A stretch of DNA of 64,000 nucleotides from Lepus europaeus (Eukaryota > Chordata > Mammalia > Lagomorpha > Leporidae): contig NC_084831.1 in NCBI RefSeq assembly GCF_033115175.1, positions 13,989,138-14,053,137 on the forward strand, in the 5' to 3' direction. This document shows positions 10,785 to 22,066 of this stretch, in pieces (position 1 is the stretch's first letter; each line of letters begins with the position of its first letter). The notes beneath the pieces were generated by a model. It saw only the letters and a list, made by a program, of their open reading frames with translations. It did no database searches and was not told the DNA's origin. A program made the translations under genes and the position numbers.

Positions 10785-12065
10785 TGCATGATGTCTTTTA
10801 TGAAATTGGCTTAATTCAATTACATTCAATTATTAAATTTATATCTAAACTTACTTTTTACTTCTAAAATAATATTTTATTAGATTGTACCAATAATCAA
10901 AATTTGGTATAATGATTAACATCAAACTTACATGTAAATAACACAGTGATGGCTGAGAAAATGAGCAGCACCAATGAGCGACCACCACCTATGTGTTAGA
11001 ATAGCGAAAATTCAGAACACGAACAACACTGAAAGCTGGCGAGGATCAGAGCCGTTGTGACACACACCCTGAGCACTCATCGGCCCTGGGGAACTGACAG
11101 GTGCACTGTTGTCAGGTGTTGGCCACAGTGCTGTCAGCCATGCCGCCTGGCACACCAGCCAAGGGGATGTGTTAGAAGTGTGTGCACCATCCCTACCTGG
11201 CCTCTGTAATATTTGTGCTTTCTTTCTTTTTTAAAAAATTATTTATTTGAAAGAGTTACAGAGAAGAAGAGGCAGAGAGAGAGAGAGAGAGAGAGAGAGG
11301 TCTTCCATCTGCTGGTTCACTCCCCAGATGACTGCAACAGTCAGAGCTGCACTGATCCGAAGCCAGGAGCCAGGAGCCTCTTCCAGGTCTCCCACTGGGT
11401 GCAGGGGCCCAAGAACTTGGGCCATCTTCTACTGCTTTCCCAGGCCATAGCAGAGAGCTGGATTGGAAGTGGAGCTGCCAGGACTCGAACCGGCGCCCAT
11501 ATGTGATACCGGCACTGCAGGCGGCTGTTTCACCTGCTACATCGCAGCGCTGGCCCTGTATTTGTGCTTTCACACTTGACGATCACAAGGAGACCAATCC
11601 ACGGAGGGAGTCTCCACCCTGACAGCCTGGATTCAGAAGTCAGTGCCACAGGAAACAAAAACAAGGTTGAGAAATGTCCTCGATGAAGCAGGCTGAAGAT
11701 TCCCAACCATTAGTGCAGGGCCCGAGTCTCAGTCGGATCCTGGATTGGGGAAAAAGCAAACCAACCGGATAGAAAGAGGATTCCCCGGGACGACAGGGGG
11801 AATTTGCATGTCAGACACTAGATAACTGGATTTGGATAACAGCACTACGTCAGTGTCGAATTTCTTGAGTGTCTAGTTGTGCTGGATCCTGTAAGAAAAG
11901 GGGAATTATTTGGGGATGAGGGTCTACAGCTTGCCTTCAAATGGTGGTGTGTGACAGAGGTAGAGCAATTGTAGCAAATTGTTAGCAATTGGCGAATTAG
12001 AGGCTTATGAGTGTTGACTGTAGCCTCAATCCTGCCATTTTCCTGTCAAGTTCAAATTCTTTAAA
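10785..12065 (+). repeat. Old LINE-1 3' end, sense, split by a CSINE
   Basis: AATAGCGAAAATTCAGAACA plus GAAAGCTGGCGAGGAT near 11000 match the L1 ORF2 C-terminal region. 11745-12060 (GATCCTGGATTGGGGAAAAA, later AGCAATTGGCGAATTAG, CAAGTTCAAATTCTTTAAAA) resembles a mammal-wide L1M 3' UTR. The first 150 bp are AT-rich and less certain. Confidence 0.5.
11223..11558 (-). mobile_element. CSINE, antisense, exact duplication
   Basis: Flanked by TATTTGTGCTTTC at 11210-11222 and 11559-11571. Older layout with a pure (GA)n run at about 11276-11299. Confidence 0.93.
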
Positions 12066-12419
12066 ATAAGATCTTGGGGGAAATGTGGCTATGAGCCACC
12101 ACTTCATTTCTCAGTGTATCCCTAAGGACGAATCAGGTCTGCAGGCAGCAACATGTGAAGGGTGAATAGGCTGCAAGAGGTTCAGGACATTGTCCTTCCA
12201 TTCACGTCCAATACACAGCAGGGAACCGCGGGGTAGCTGCCTGTGGATGCGCGGGGCCAGGTCTGCACCTGACTGCTGTCCGTTTCCTGCGGGCCGTCTG
12301 CACACGGAGGAAGGGAGCGGGGAGGCAGGGCAGGAGAGGACTCCGACGTCATCGGTGAAGCCGTGCTTCCAAAAACAAGGAAGCAAAAGCCAATGTGGAC
12401 AAAAACAAAAAGAAAGAAA
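12066..12419. other. Unique sequence between L1 and SINE
   Basis: No gene or repeat recognised. A-rich at its end, where the next SINE inserted. Confidence 0.4.
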
Positions 12420-12433
12420 GATAAAAATTATTC

Positions 12434-12762
12434 CTTTTTTTTTTTTTTTTGACAGGCAGAGTGGACACTGAGAGAGAGACAGAGAGAAAGGTCTTCCTTT
12501 TGCCGTTGGTTCACCCTCCAATGGCCGCTGCAGCCGGCGCATTGTGCTGATCTGAAGCCAGGAGCCAGGTGCTTCTCCTGGTCTCCCAGGGGGTGCAGGG
12601 CCCAAGGACTTGGGCCATCCTCCACTGCACTCCCGGGCCATAGCAGAGAGCTGGCCTGGAAGAGGGGCAACCGGGACAGAATCCAGCGCCCCAACCGGGA
12701 CTAGAACCCGGTGTGCCAGCGCCGCAGGTGGAGGATTAGCCTATTGAGCCGCGGTGCCGGCC
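12434..12762 (-). mobile_element. Young CSINE, antisense, exact duplication
   Basis: Flanked by GATAAAAATTATTC at 12420-12433 and 12763-12776. Younger layout; ends in the intact head complement GCGGTGCCGGCC. Confidence 0.95.
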
Positions 12763-12810
12763 GATAAAAATTATTCTTAAGAGAGCCTATCTTGGGCAAA
12801 TGATAGGAGG

Positions 12811-13101
12811 TGTTTTTTGTTTGTTTGTTTGTTTGTTTTTAAGAGAGAGAGCGAGTGAGCGCGTGAGCGAGCACTCCTAATGCTGATTCACTCCCCCAAT
12901 GCCTGAGCAGCTGTGGGAGGGTGGGGATAGAAGCTGGGAGCTGGGAACGCAGTCCAGGTCTCCCAAGTGCGTGGCAGGAATCCAGTTACTTCAGCCGTCA
13001 CTGCTGTCTCCCAGGGGCTGCATCGTCAGGAGCTGCAGCTGAGACTCGAACCCAGGCACTCAGGACAGGAGGCACAACCACTAGGCTAAACCCCGACCTG
13101 G
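12811..13101 (-). mobile_element. Diverged SINE of CSINE type, antisense
   Basis: Starts with a (GTTT)n run (about 12813-12840) and keeps GACTCGAACCCAGGCACTC. The GA tract has drifted to (GCGA/GTGA) repeats. Confidence 0.8.
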
Positions 13102-13128
13102 AGGTTCCCCTTCTCACTTTTTTCCTGG

Positions 13129-13129
<1 letters not shown>

Positions 13130-13164
<35 letters not shown>

Positions 13165-13453
13165 GGCAGGCAGAGTTACTGAGAGAGAGAGAGAGAAAGG
13201 TCTTCCTTCCGTTTGTTCACCCCCCCAATAGCCGCCATGGCTGGGGCCTGCGCCAATCCAAAGCCAAGAACCAGGTGCTCCCTCCTGGTCTCCCATGGGG
13301 TGCAGGGCCCAAGCACTTGGGCCATCCTCCACTGCACTCCCGGGCCACAGCAGAGAGCTGGCCTGGAAGAGGAGCAACCGGGACAGGATCTGGCGCCCCG
13401 ACCGGGACTAGAACCCGGGGAGGATTAGCCTAGTGATCTGCGGCACCGGCCCT
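13130..13453 (-). mobile_element. Young CSINE, antisense, with long poly(T)
   Basis: A 33-nt T run opens the copy, followed by GGGCAGGCAGAGTTACTGAG. A deletion removes part of the B-box-proximal head (GACTAGAACCCGGGGAGGATTAGCC). Imperfect duplication CCTGGAATT/CCTGGATT. Confidence 0.9.
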
Positions 13454-15159
13454 GGATTGTTTTTAAGGCTTTGCCTCCTCCCTGAGCGCGAAAAGGAAAG
13501 ATCTAACGTCTGTGTTGTGTCAATCAATCGCCGGCTTGCCAGTCTGAATGAGCAGAGTCCTTGTGAGAGGCCGGGGCGCGTGGGTTGCTGCGTGGCCTTG
13601 GCACGCAGAGCACGGGGCTAATCGTGTGTCTGTGTAGCAGAGTGCCTGGCACACGGCAGGTGCCCACAAAAGGTTACTTGCTAGGACTCGTGCGTGGGGC
13701 AGGGCTGTGACTGCCGTCCTTTCCCTCCTGGCCTGCTCTGGGGCCCACGCCTCTGCTCCCCGCATTCCGGCAGCGGCTTGGTGGCACACCCAGGAGCAAT
13801 CCCCACCATGAAACCCCGCAGGGGCCAGCACCTTGCTCTATGTGTCTCACGCAGCTGGTGCTCAGGAAATAATTTTGGAATGAATGACACCAGTGCATGA
13901 CTGGCCACTGGTTCCCCTCTCTCAGAACTCACTTCCAGAAACGCCTTGGCCTTGCGGTGACTCCACTAACTCGCATCTGAGTGAGTTCCCCTCGTCTGGT
14001 TTCCTCCACCTGGGCCCCGGGGCGTGTCGTCCTCCTCCAGCAGCCACAACCGAGCAGGCCCTGGCACTCTCACGGTCAAGGTGCTTAGCGGGCAGGCAGA
14101 GCCCTAAGAAAGCTCTGAGCCCAGGGCCGAGGTGGGGTGACTGGGGCTGAAGGGATTACAAAGCCCGTGCAGTGGCTCAGGCCGTGACCTGGATAATTGT
14201 GGACTTCCAGCCTCCCACGCTGGAATGCTCTGGGTGACCGCCCAGGCCCCAGGGCGGGAGAGCCGCTCTGTGTCTGCATGTGCAAAGGGCTGCGCACTGG
14301 GCTGGGACCCTGCAGGAGTGTCTCCTCACCTCCTCCGGGCCTGTCTGCACAGCTGGCTGCCAGTCACAGCTGGAAGAGCGACCCTGGGCTGCTCCCTGGG
14401 GGCCTGCAGGCTGGCGGGAGGCAGGGAGCCAGCGGGGCCCGGCACCAGGCTCTGCCAACGTGGCTGCTCGCGGGGGCAGGCCTGGGGAGCAGGAGCTGAG
14501 CCAGGCCAAAGAGGTCAGTTACTGGCATGGGGGCTGCACAAACCAGCTGGACAGGGAGAGGAGGGAGCAGGTGGGCTCTGCTGTGCCCCAGAGGGGCTGT
14601 AGGAAGGGTGGGAGGGCTGGGCACCTGTCACGGGGTCTCCCCAGGGCTGCCAGGGGCCAACCCTGTAAACTGCTATGGCTCTAAAGGAACCAGGCCACTG
14701 GTAAAGGGAAGACAAGAGCCACTTGGGAGAGCGCCCCTAAAGCGTGGGGCAAACGCAGGACAGGGTTGCGACCGGGGTGATCAGACCTTCATTTCTATTG
14801 ACCTTCATCTGGAGGGCTCGTCTGGATTTCTCTTCAACCCAGACCACAAGAAAATCTTCCCTTTCGGGAAAAGGCATCATCAACATCCATTCAGCCTCCC
14901 AGAAGCTCTGTGGGCACCTGCTGTGTGCCAGACATGGGTAAGATGGGGTGCCGTGGTGTTATGGCGATGTCCCCACCCCCGCCCCGGGCGCTCTCTCCGG
15001 CAGTCTTCTCCCTCCTCTCCCCGGAACCCCCTCTCGGGAAGGCAGTTTAGCCCTGTGCTAAGTACAAGGGTCTTCAAAGGGTTCAGGGATGTGGGAGATG
15101 TGCCCTCCTGAGACTACCTGCCCACCAAAGGCTGGACTCAGAGACACGACGGAAGCAGA
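13454..15159. other. GC-rich SINE-free stretch with L2-like remnants
   Basis: GAGTGCCTGGCACACGGCAGG at 13640-13660 and ATTTTGGAATGAATGACACC at 13870-13890 look like L2 3' ends. GGGCACCTGCTGTGTGCCAG at 14910-14929 is another ancient-repeat signature. Long overlapping frames on both strands near 14.2-15.1 kb have no recognised protein similarity. Confidence 0.4.
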
Positions 15160-15735
15160 AAGCAAGGCGTTTATTTCTCCCGGTGAGCATCCAGTGGTCT
15201 CGGGCTCTCAGCTCCTCTTATCCCTGCCACGCAAAGGCCCCTTCCCCCTGTTTCTCATTGGTCGAGAAAGTTGGGGGTTATAATCTGAGCCCGGATGGAC
15301 GGTGTCAGAGGTGGGGTGGGCACCCGGGCCTGTTGCTGGGCAGATGGGAGGAGGGTGGGGGAGGCTGGGGTTAGGACAGCACAGGGAGGGGATTTGTGGT
15401 GACGGCGATGTCTGGGAGAATGCTTCTGACAGCTGCTGGTTCAGACAGATGCCAGGAATTGGCACAGACAGGGGTCCTGTGGTTACTGGTTATAGATACA
15501 GTTGGGGGAGTTGGTAACTAAAAAAAGGCAAAGGACAAGACCTGTCAGCAAGCTAGCTACTAACCTGCATCGAGGTTTCCCCCCTTAGCTCCCTCCCCAG
15601 CCCTGCCACACACGGAGGCCCCTCTGCAGCCGGGGACCAGGCTCTGCCATCATGGCTGGACTACGGCTAAGCTGAGTCCTTATGAAAATCCCCCCTCGAG
15701 CGAGCTGCTCCTAGCAGCGAGACGTCTACTCAGAG
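15160..15735 (-). repeat. Possible degraded LTR, unassigned
   Basis: AGCAAGGCGTTTATTTCTCC at 15162-15181 resembles the complement of an LTR polyadenylation region, followed by 500 bp of LTR-like mixed composition. No internal viral genes or matching second LTR were found, so this stays tentative. Confidence 0.2.
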
Positions 15736-16736
15736 AGAGACCATGCGAGGATTTCAGGGTGGGCTCGCACCGAGGTCACCCCGAGGGCAGTGCCCGCCCC
15801 GTGCCCTGCCGTATCCCCAGTGTCCAGAACGGGGCTGGGCAAGTAGCAGGGCCACTCTGGGTGGCTGCGGGTAAGAAGCAAGTCGTGTCTGCAAGGGTGA
15901 GGAGGAGCTTGGTGGAAAAGGGTGCCCAGGGAGCAGCAGGAGCACAGGGCTGAGCGGGGTGAGAGGAAAGGGAGGAGGAGAAAGGGAAGGGGGGAGGAAG
16001 AGAGAGCCTGGGTGCTAGCGTCAGCCTTCTTACCAGGACTGTGGTGAGGCTGGGGAGGGCGGCGGGGGCGACAGGTGCCTCTGATGTAGCTGTCATGGGG
16101 GTGTTTTGTGCTGTCATGGGGGTCAGGAGAGTTGAGGCAGGAGAAGAGGAAAAAGACGTGAATGCTGCAGGGAGTATCAGGGAGGGCATCTGGGAAGAGG
16201 TGACACTCCCCACCCCCGTTAGGTCCAAGGGAGACGTCTCAAGGCTGTTCTGTGCAAAGGACACTCCGGACACTGTTCCTGTTTGCTGGATTACAAACTG
16301 TGAAGTGCAGGGGCCGGGGGATTCGGCTCGCCTTTGTTTGCTGTGTAGGATTTGCTCAAGAATTGGGACAAGCCGGGCATTCCAGCTGCGGGCGCCTCGG
16401 CGAGCGCTGAGTCAGACCACAGGCTACTGCCTGGAAAAGCTGGGATCGGGCAGAAAGACGGTGGAGAACGTTCTAGGCGGAGCGGACGACAGAACTACAG
16501 GCAGGCAGGGCAGCCGGTCCTGCAGAGCCGGGGGGTGTGAACAGTGTAACTGATTACGATCCTCAAAGATGAAACAAAACCTGTGCTGGCCCCCAGATCA
16601 GTGTCTGGGTTTCATTTTCAGCCGAAGCGCTGGGGAGATGTGGACAGGGAACCATTGTTGACCGAGAGCTGCCAGCGACAAATGGCTGTCGGCTGTGACC
16701 AGCCAGGACCAGCTGTGTGCATCTTTTTCTGCTTTT
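15736..16736. other. GC-rich sequence, no gene supported
   Basis: Purine-rich at 15950-16010. AGTATCAGGGAGGGCATCTGGGAAGAGGTGAC-type text near 16170-16205 is a remnant of an old interspersed repeat. A 165-codon Ser/Thr/Pro-rich frame on the - strand (16273-15776) is compositional. Confidence 0.4.
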
Positions 16737-16748
16737 CTTGAAAGGCAC

Positions 16749-16802
<54 letters not shown>

Positions 16803-17400
16803 CACTTGCTGATTCACTTCGCAAATGGCCGCAACGGCCAGGGCTGTGCCAGGCCAAAGCCTGGAACCTGGAACTCCATCCAGGTCTCCCATGTAGGTAG
16901 CAGGGGTCAAGGATGTTGGCCATCTTCTGCTGCTTTCCCAGGTGCGTTAGCCGAGAGCTGGATTTGCACTTTTTTTTTTTTTTTTTGGACAGGCAGAGTG
17001 GACAGTGATAGAGAGACAGAGAGAAAGGTCTTCCTTTGCCGTTGGTTCACCCTCCAATGGCTGCTGTGGCCGGCGCATCGCGCTGATCCGAAGCCAGGAG
17101 CCAGGTGCTTCTCCTGGTCTCCCATGCGGGTGCAGGGCCCAAGCACTTGGGCCATCCTCCACTGCATTCCTGGGCCATAGCAGAGAGCTGGACTGGAAGA
17201 GGGGCAACCGGGACAGAATCCGGCGCCCCGACTGGGACTAGAACCCGGTGTGCCGGCGCTGCAAGGCAGAGGATTAGCCTAGTGAGCCACAGCGTCGGCC
17301 TGGATTTGCACTTGAACAGCAGGGGCTTGAACCTCAGCTAAAATATGGGGTGCTGGCCTGCGAGCTCTGGCGCAACCTGCTGTGCCACAATGCCTGCCGG
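16737..17400 (-). mobile_element. Older CSINE, antisense, split by a younger CSINE
   Basis: Left part 16737-16971 holds the GA tract (pure GA from about 16768) and middle. The right part from 17300 to about 17400 holds the degraded tRNA-like head (CTGTGCCACAATGCCTGCC). The split is explained by the insertion at 16972-17299. Confidence 0.9.
16972..17299 (-). mobile_element. Young CSINE nested inside an older one
   Basis: Exact 14-bp duplication CTGGATTTGCACTT at 16958-16971 and 17300-17313. Intact younger layout from GACAGGCAGAGTGGACAGTG to the head complement CACAGCGTCGGCC. Confidence 0.96.
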
Positions 17401-19512
17401 TGCGGACCCCAACACAGATAAGTTCCAGCCGCCAACCCTGTATGGATGGTGTGCTGGCTGCTGAGGCGACCATGATGAATAAGATGGAGGGGTCTCCTGC
17501 CCTTGGGTGTTATGGTCTAGTGGCGGGAGATGTAAGCCTTAACAACGAGTACAAGGAATTAAGGGATCGGAACAAAAAAAAAAAAACCAGGGTGAACTTG
17601 GGTAGGTAGTCAAGGAAGGCCTCCTGGGAGAAGTGTCACTAAAGCTAAAATCTGAGGACAAGGAGTTGGGGGAATCAGGACTTGCCGGGTATGTGGGGGC
17701 GGGGAGTAAGTGCAGAAGCGCCCATGGTAGAGGCTTGGGGTGTCTAAGGGCAGTCAGTCTGAGAGCACAACCCATCACGGGGTGGCTGGTTGGTGGACAC
17801 CTGAGCCCACCTGGTCTGTATCTCTCTCAAAAGGCGTTGCTCTCGGCAGCACCCATGGGCACGACTCCAGTGGAGGTGCACCTGTTGGACAGGGAGCGCA
17901 GAATATCCATCGGCTCCCTCCATGCCACCGGACAGCAGAAGGGCTCGCCATTTTTTGTCTGTGCTAAGATCTTGGTGAACTGTCATTTAAAAACCCGTAA
18001 CTGGCACAGCCGCCGCCGTGTGCTCCCATTGGCCTCTCTGTGCCCTGGCAAGGAAGGAAGTTCCTCTCCTGAGAATTCCAAGGGGGATGTGTCCCAGCCA
18101 CTGGGGCCCCACCTCCCACACAACCTTTCTTCTGCAAACTGGACAAAGCACCTGCCAGGGGTGGGACCCTCACCGCAGGGACAGCCCACTCTGCTCCCAG
18201 GACACAGGAGCTGGTGGAGCCGCCTGTCTCAGCGGGAGCCCGAATCCCGCTCCTGCCAGCGCCAGTCCTGCTGTGATCTGTGGCTGCTCTCTCCCCAAGG
18301 GCCCTCCAGAGGCCAGGAGAGAGTTGGGGTGCTCCTGAGTCTCCGTCCAACCACAGGACAGCCCCGGTGCCCGTCCGCCCGTGTGCTGGACCCAGGCACC
18401 TCCCAGGCTTCCGGAAGTCTGCTCCCCTTGGGCGCAGGGGCAGGCCAGGCCCAGGCTCTGGGCGCACTCTCCTGGGAGCTCCCACTTCCTGCCGTCTTGG
18501 CCAAAGACAGCCACTGCGCCCGTGCTGTGCCTGGCGGCGGGCTTGGGGCCACACAGGCTGGCTGGGCTGTGCTTCCCATCCTGTCCTGTGCATGTCCGCT
18601 GTGGGTGGGTTGGGGATGGGGAGCTCAGGCCAGGGCCTGTTTGCCATCTTCATACTGAACTTGGGTCATCTTGCGGTTGATTGAGATCTTTCCAGGACGC
18701 AACTGGGACCAAAGCCCAGATGCCTCCGCCCGACACCCCGCCCTCTCTCTGGCCGACCCCGCTGTATCTCTTTGCTCAATCTTCCCCATCATTCCTGAAC
18801 TGCTCATAAGTCACGTGGGGGCGTGTCTCCCCGACCTCACTCTGTGCCCAGCATCTGCTGTGGATCAGCTCAGAATGCAGGCTTGAGGCAGGCGAAATCA
18901 TGAACCCATTATACGTCTGAGGTCACACAGCTAACTAGGTGGTTCCACAGCAGGGGCTGTGGGGCAGTGGGGCCGTGGAGGCAGGAAGTGCTAGATGGAC
19001 AGTGTGTGCATGACGTCATGACCTCCGACAAGCTCCCCGAAGAAGGAGGAGTCTTGGAAGGCTTTCTGGAGGAGGAAGACTCAATATAGACATGGTGCTG
19101 CCAGTGAGGGCCGGGCGATCCTGTTGTCCATACCGACGTCCAGGAGGGCAGTAAAGCATTTGGCGTTTCAGCTCAGGTTCCCGGGGGCGAGTGTGTGTCC
19201 AGGTTTCTGTGGCTGCCCTTGGCGGACTTCAGCCCTGGGACGAGCCTGGTCTTGGGAGACTCAGCAGGTGCCAGGAGCAGCGGGTGGGTGGGATGTTTGA
19301 TTTCTCGAGCACCTGTCAGGGGTTGCTCTGGGTGCTGGGAGCAGAGTGGACTCTGAGAATTCTGCCCTCCGGAGTCTCCTGGTGGCGGTGCTGAAGTGAC
19401 TGGGGATCTGCTCAGCCCGGTGGGGACAGGGGACTGGGGAACCGGAAGGGGACAGCAGCTTTGGTTCTGAGGTTCCTAGGGTCTCCAAGCTGGGATATAT
19501 GGTAGGTGCAAC
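17401..19512. other. GC-rich SINE-free sequence with the window's longest open frame
   Basis: A 341-codon frame (17633-18658, +) is matched by a 229-codon frame on the other strand (18653-17964). Composition is Gly/Pro/Ser/Leu-rich with no domain. GTCAAGGAAGGCCTCCTGGG near 17608 is an ancient-repeat phrase, and 18893-18945 carries a MIR core (GTCACACAGCTAACTAGG). I do not support a gene. Confidence 0.45.
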
Positions 19513-19686
19513 CATGAGGGTGCTTCAGAAAGTTTGCGGAACAATGAAATGAGAAGATGCGTCTATTTTGGTGCCAAAAATCATCCTGAAATCCATGTTT
19601 TTTATAATAGGTGCTTTCCTTGAAGTGCATATTACAAGGCCTCTCCGGCCATGGATTTCAAAAAACTTTTAGCACCCAAATAAACT
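19513..19686 (+). repeat. MITE-like element, family P, partial
   Basis: Starts GGGTGCTTCAGAAAGTTTGC and contains AAATCCATGTTTTTTATAAT, collinear with the palindromic element at 60923-61123. The right half is degraded and rearranged. Confidence 0.6.
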
Positions 19687-20997
19687 AGCCTTCCAGTTCC
19701 ATCTCATGTGTGTGTACACATGCATTCCGTGTGTTTGTGTACGTGTGTGTGTCCACACGTGTGTGCGCCTAATCTTTCAGGGATAAGCTGCGGCTGTGGG
19801 GGTGCGAGTGGCACTAGGGCTGGGGAGTCAGGCATTCACTCAGCAAAGCCTGAGCACCTGCTCCGTGCCCAATGCAGGCTCCCGGAGGCAGAGCAGGCAG
19901 CGAGCCTACCTTCACAGAGTTCACTGCGAAGACACAGCTGCCAGGCTACTTAGAATGGCTGCCATGCAGCAGCTCCTGCTGGGTGGCTGGGCCCCTGGTG
20001 GGGCTGGGCCCCTCGCTGGCTCACCTGGCGGGGAGTAGCCTCACCTGTCCGCACGAGAGATGGACTCGGACTCCGGAAAGGCATGGAGGCGAATCCTCAC
20101 TGTGTGCCTTGTCATACCGGGTGTCCGACGAGCAGGTGCACCAGAGCAGTCCCACAAGTACTTTACACCCAGCACCCAGGTCCCTCCCTGTGTCCTCACT
20201 GGCTGAGCACTACGGAGAGCGCAATCTTCCACCTAATTTACAAAGCTACCTTCCTCCTCCCTTCTCTACACTTTAATCTTTCCTGTGAGAGGGCTCCTCC
20301 ACACCATCCTGTTTGCCCGGTGAGTTTGGGCCACATCTGCAAGGCAGCTGACCGTAATTTCCCATTCTGGGGAGAAAATGGCCCCCCAGACACCTTCGTG
20401 CGGCTCTTGGACTGATCCCGATTGCTGAGCGAGGCTGGCTCTAGCAGGTCCTATCTGACCGTGAGAAAACAGAGACTCGCAGAGGTTCAACAGCCTGCTC
20501 AGGGGACACGGGGAGCCCGAGGTGAGACCCAGCCGAATGCAGGGCCAACTTGCAGCTCAGGAGTTTGTACCTGGCCTAGCCTTCCCCTCCCTCGCGTGTT
20601 CAGGTGTCCCTTTACTGAGTGATACTTGGAAAGTCAAAGCTGGAGCCAAGCACGGGTCAGCCCGGGGCACCTGCTCAATGCCTGCACAGAAATAGATGGA
20701 AATCCCAGAAGCCAGATGGGTGCACCTGGGGCGGGGGATGGGGGACGGTGAGGCGAGGGCAGGCCCCTGGGCGCACACCTGCATCTAGGAGGCGGGGGAG
20801 GGGGGTGGGGGGACAGCCACACATTACACTGTGACCTTGACCTGGTATGGCCAAGGCGGGGAGCTCTGAAAGGAGGAGGCCTCTCTACCTAGAAATCCGG
20901 CTTTTAGAGGAAAACGAAACAGAGCGAGGTCATCGGAGGCCAGGGAGGGCGGGTTCTTTGCTTTGGCCCGGTTTAGTTTGGTTTAGCACTGGGGCGT
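19687..20997. other. Unique and ancient-repeat sequence, no gene
   Basis: TG-rich stretch 19706-19770. CATTCACTCAGCAAAGCCTGAGCACCTGCT near 19832 is an old interspersed-repeat phrase. MIR-like GAGAAAACAGAGACTCGCAG at 20462-20481. Short frames only. Confidence 0.4.
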
Positions 20998-21122
20998 CGG
21001 GGAGGAGGAGGAGGAGGGGGAGGAGGGGAGGAGGGGGGGGAGGAGGAGGCAGAGGAGGGGGAGGAGGGGGAGGAGGAGGGGGAGGGGGAGGAGGAAGAGG
21101 GGGAGGAGGGGGAGGGGGAGCG
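20998..21122 (+). repeat. (GGAGGA/GGGGA)n polypurine tract
   Basis: About 120 bp of almost pure G and A on the + strand with many G runs of three to eight. It can form G-quadruplexes or triplex DNA in principle. The glycine-rich open frame across it is a by-product. Confidence 0.9.
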
Positions 21123-21602
21123 ACCGAGCGCAGGGCACGCGTCTGCGGTTTCCTGCTCCGGCGGGCAGGGCCGCTCGGTCCAGCAGTGCTTGCCTGAGTG
21201 CACGCTCAATAAAGACTTTTTTGTAGCTCCCGGGAGTTCCCCATGCCAGGGAGAGAAAAGCAAGTCAGTGGAGGGGGGAGGAAGGGGCTCCCGTCCCCCG
21301 GCCTCTCAGACAGTAGGGGCAGGGGACCCGATGGGGGCGGGCCTGGGGCAGGACAGAAGCGGCCAATGGAGAACAAGAGTCGCTCCCTAGGTCCTGAGAA
21401 AACATTCTAGAAAGCCGGCTGCCACTTACTCATCTTCTGCCTGTCACCGCTCTGGGTGTCCCAAACGGAAAAGTTGACTGAATCCTAGGCAGGTGCACTC
21501 CTGGTCACGCTGGGGCGACACGGCCAGGAGTACGGAAGCCTGCGTCGACGCTCATGCGACCCAGAGCCAAACACGGGCCTGCTGATGATATTTTATATAC
21601 CT
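21123..21602. other. Unique GC-rich sequence
   Basis: CAATAAAGAC at 21207 is an isolated poly(A)-like hexamer without an associated reading frame. Nothing else recognised. Confidence 0.4.
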
Positions 21603-21757
21603 TTAAGAAATATTTGATTTTTATTTTATTTTAGAGACACAGAGAACAAGAGAGAGAGGGAGAGGGAGAGGGAGAGGGAGAGGGAGAGGAGAGGAGAGGA
21701 GAGGAGAGGAGAGGAGAGGAGAGGAGAGGAGAGGAGAGGAGAGGAGAGGAGAGGAGA

Positions 21758-21802
<45 letters not shown>

Positions 21803-22066
21803 TCCTTCTGTTGGTTCAGTCCCCAAATGTCCACAGCAGCCAGGACTGGGCCAGGCCAGCACCAGGAGATGGGAACTCAATTCAAGTCTCCCTCGTGGGT
21901 GGCAGGGGCCCAAGCACTTGAACCAACACCTGCTGCCTCCCAGCTGTGCATTGGCAGGAAGCTGGATTGGAAGCAGAGCAGCTGGGACCCAACCCAGGCA
22001 CTGCACTGTGCGCTGTGGGTGTCCCGGGCCACAAGGTGACCACTGCACCAAATGCTTGACCCCGCC
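21603..22066 (-). mobile_element. CSINE, antisense, with large GAGAGG expansion
   Basis: Recognisable ends (TAAGAAATATTTGATTTTTA; CACTGCACCAAATGCTTGACCCC). The GA tract at 21648-21800 has grown into (GGGAGA)n, then (GGAGA)n, then (GA)n. Confidence 0.88.

Noticed and set aside
15160-15735. Endogenous retrovirus
   Set aside because: Only a vague LTR-like 3' end; no primer-binding site, gag/pol/env similarity or paired LTR seen. Kept only as a low-confidence repeat.
17633-18658. 341-codon open frame on +, longest in the window
   Set aside because: Gly/Pro/Ser-rich, GC-driven, with a 229-codon frame on the opposite strand, an old repeat at its start, and no domain or splice context.
20847-21197. 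Glycine-rich frame across 20998-21122
   Set aside because: Direct translation of the (GGAGGA)n tract.
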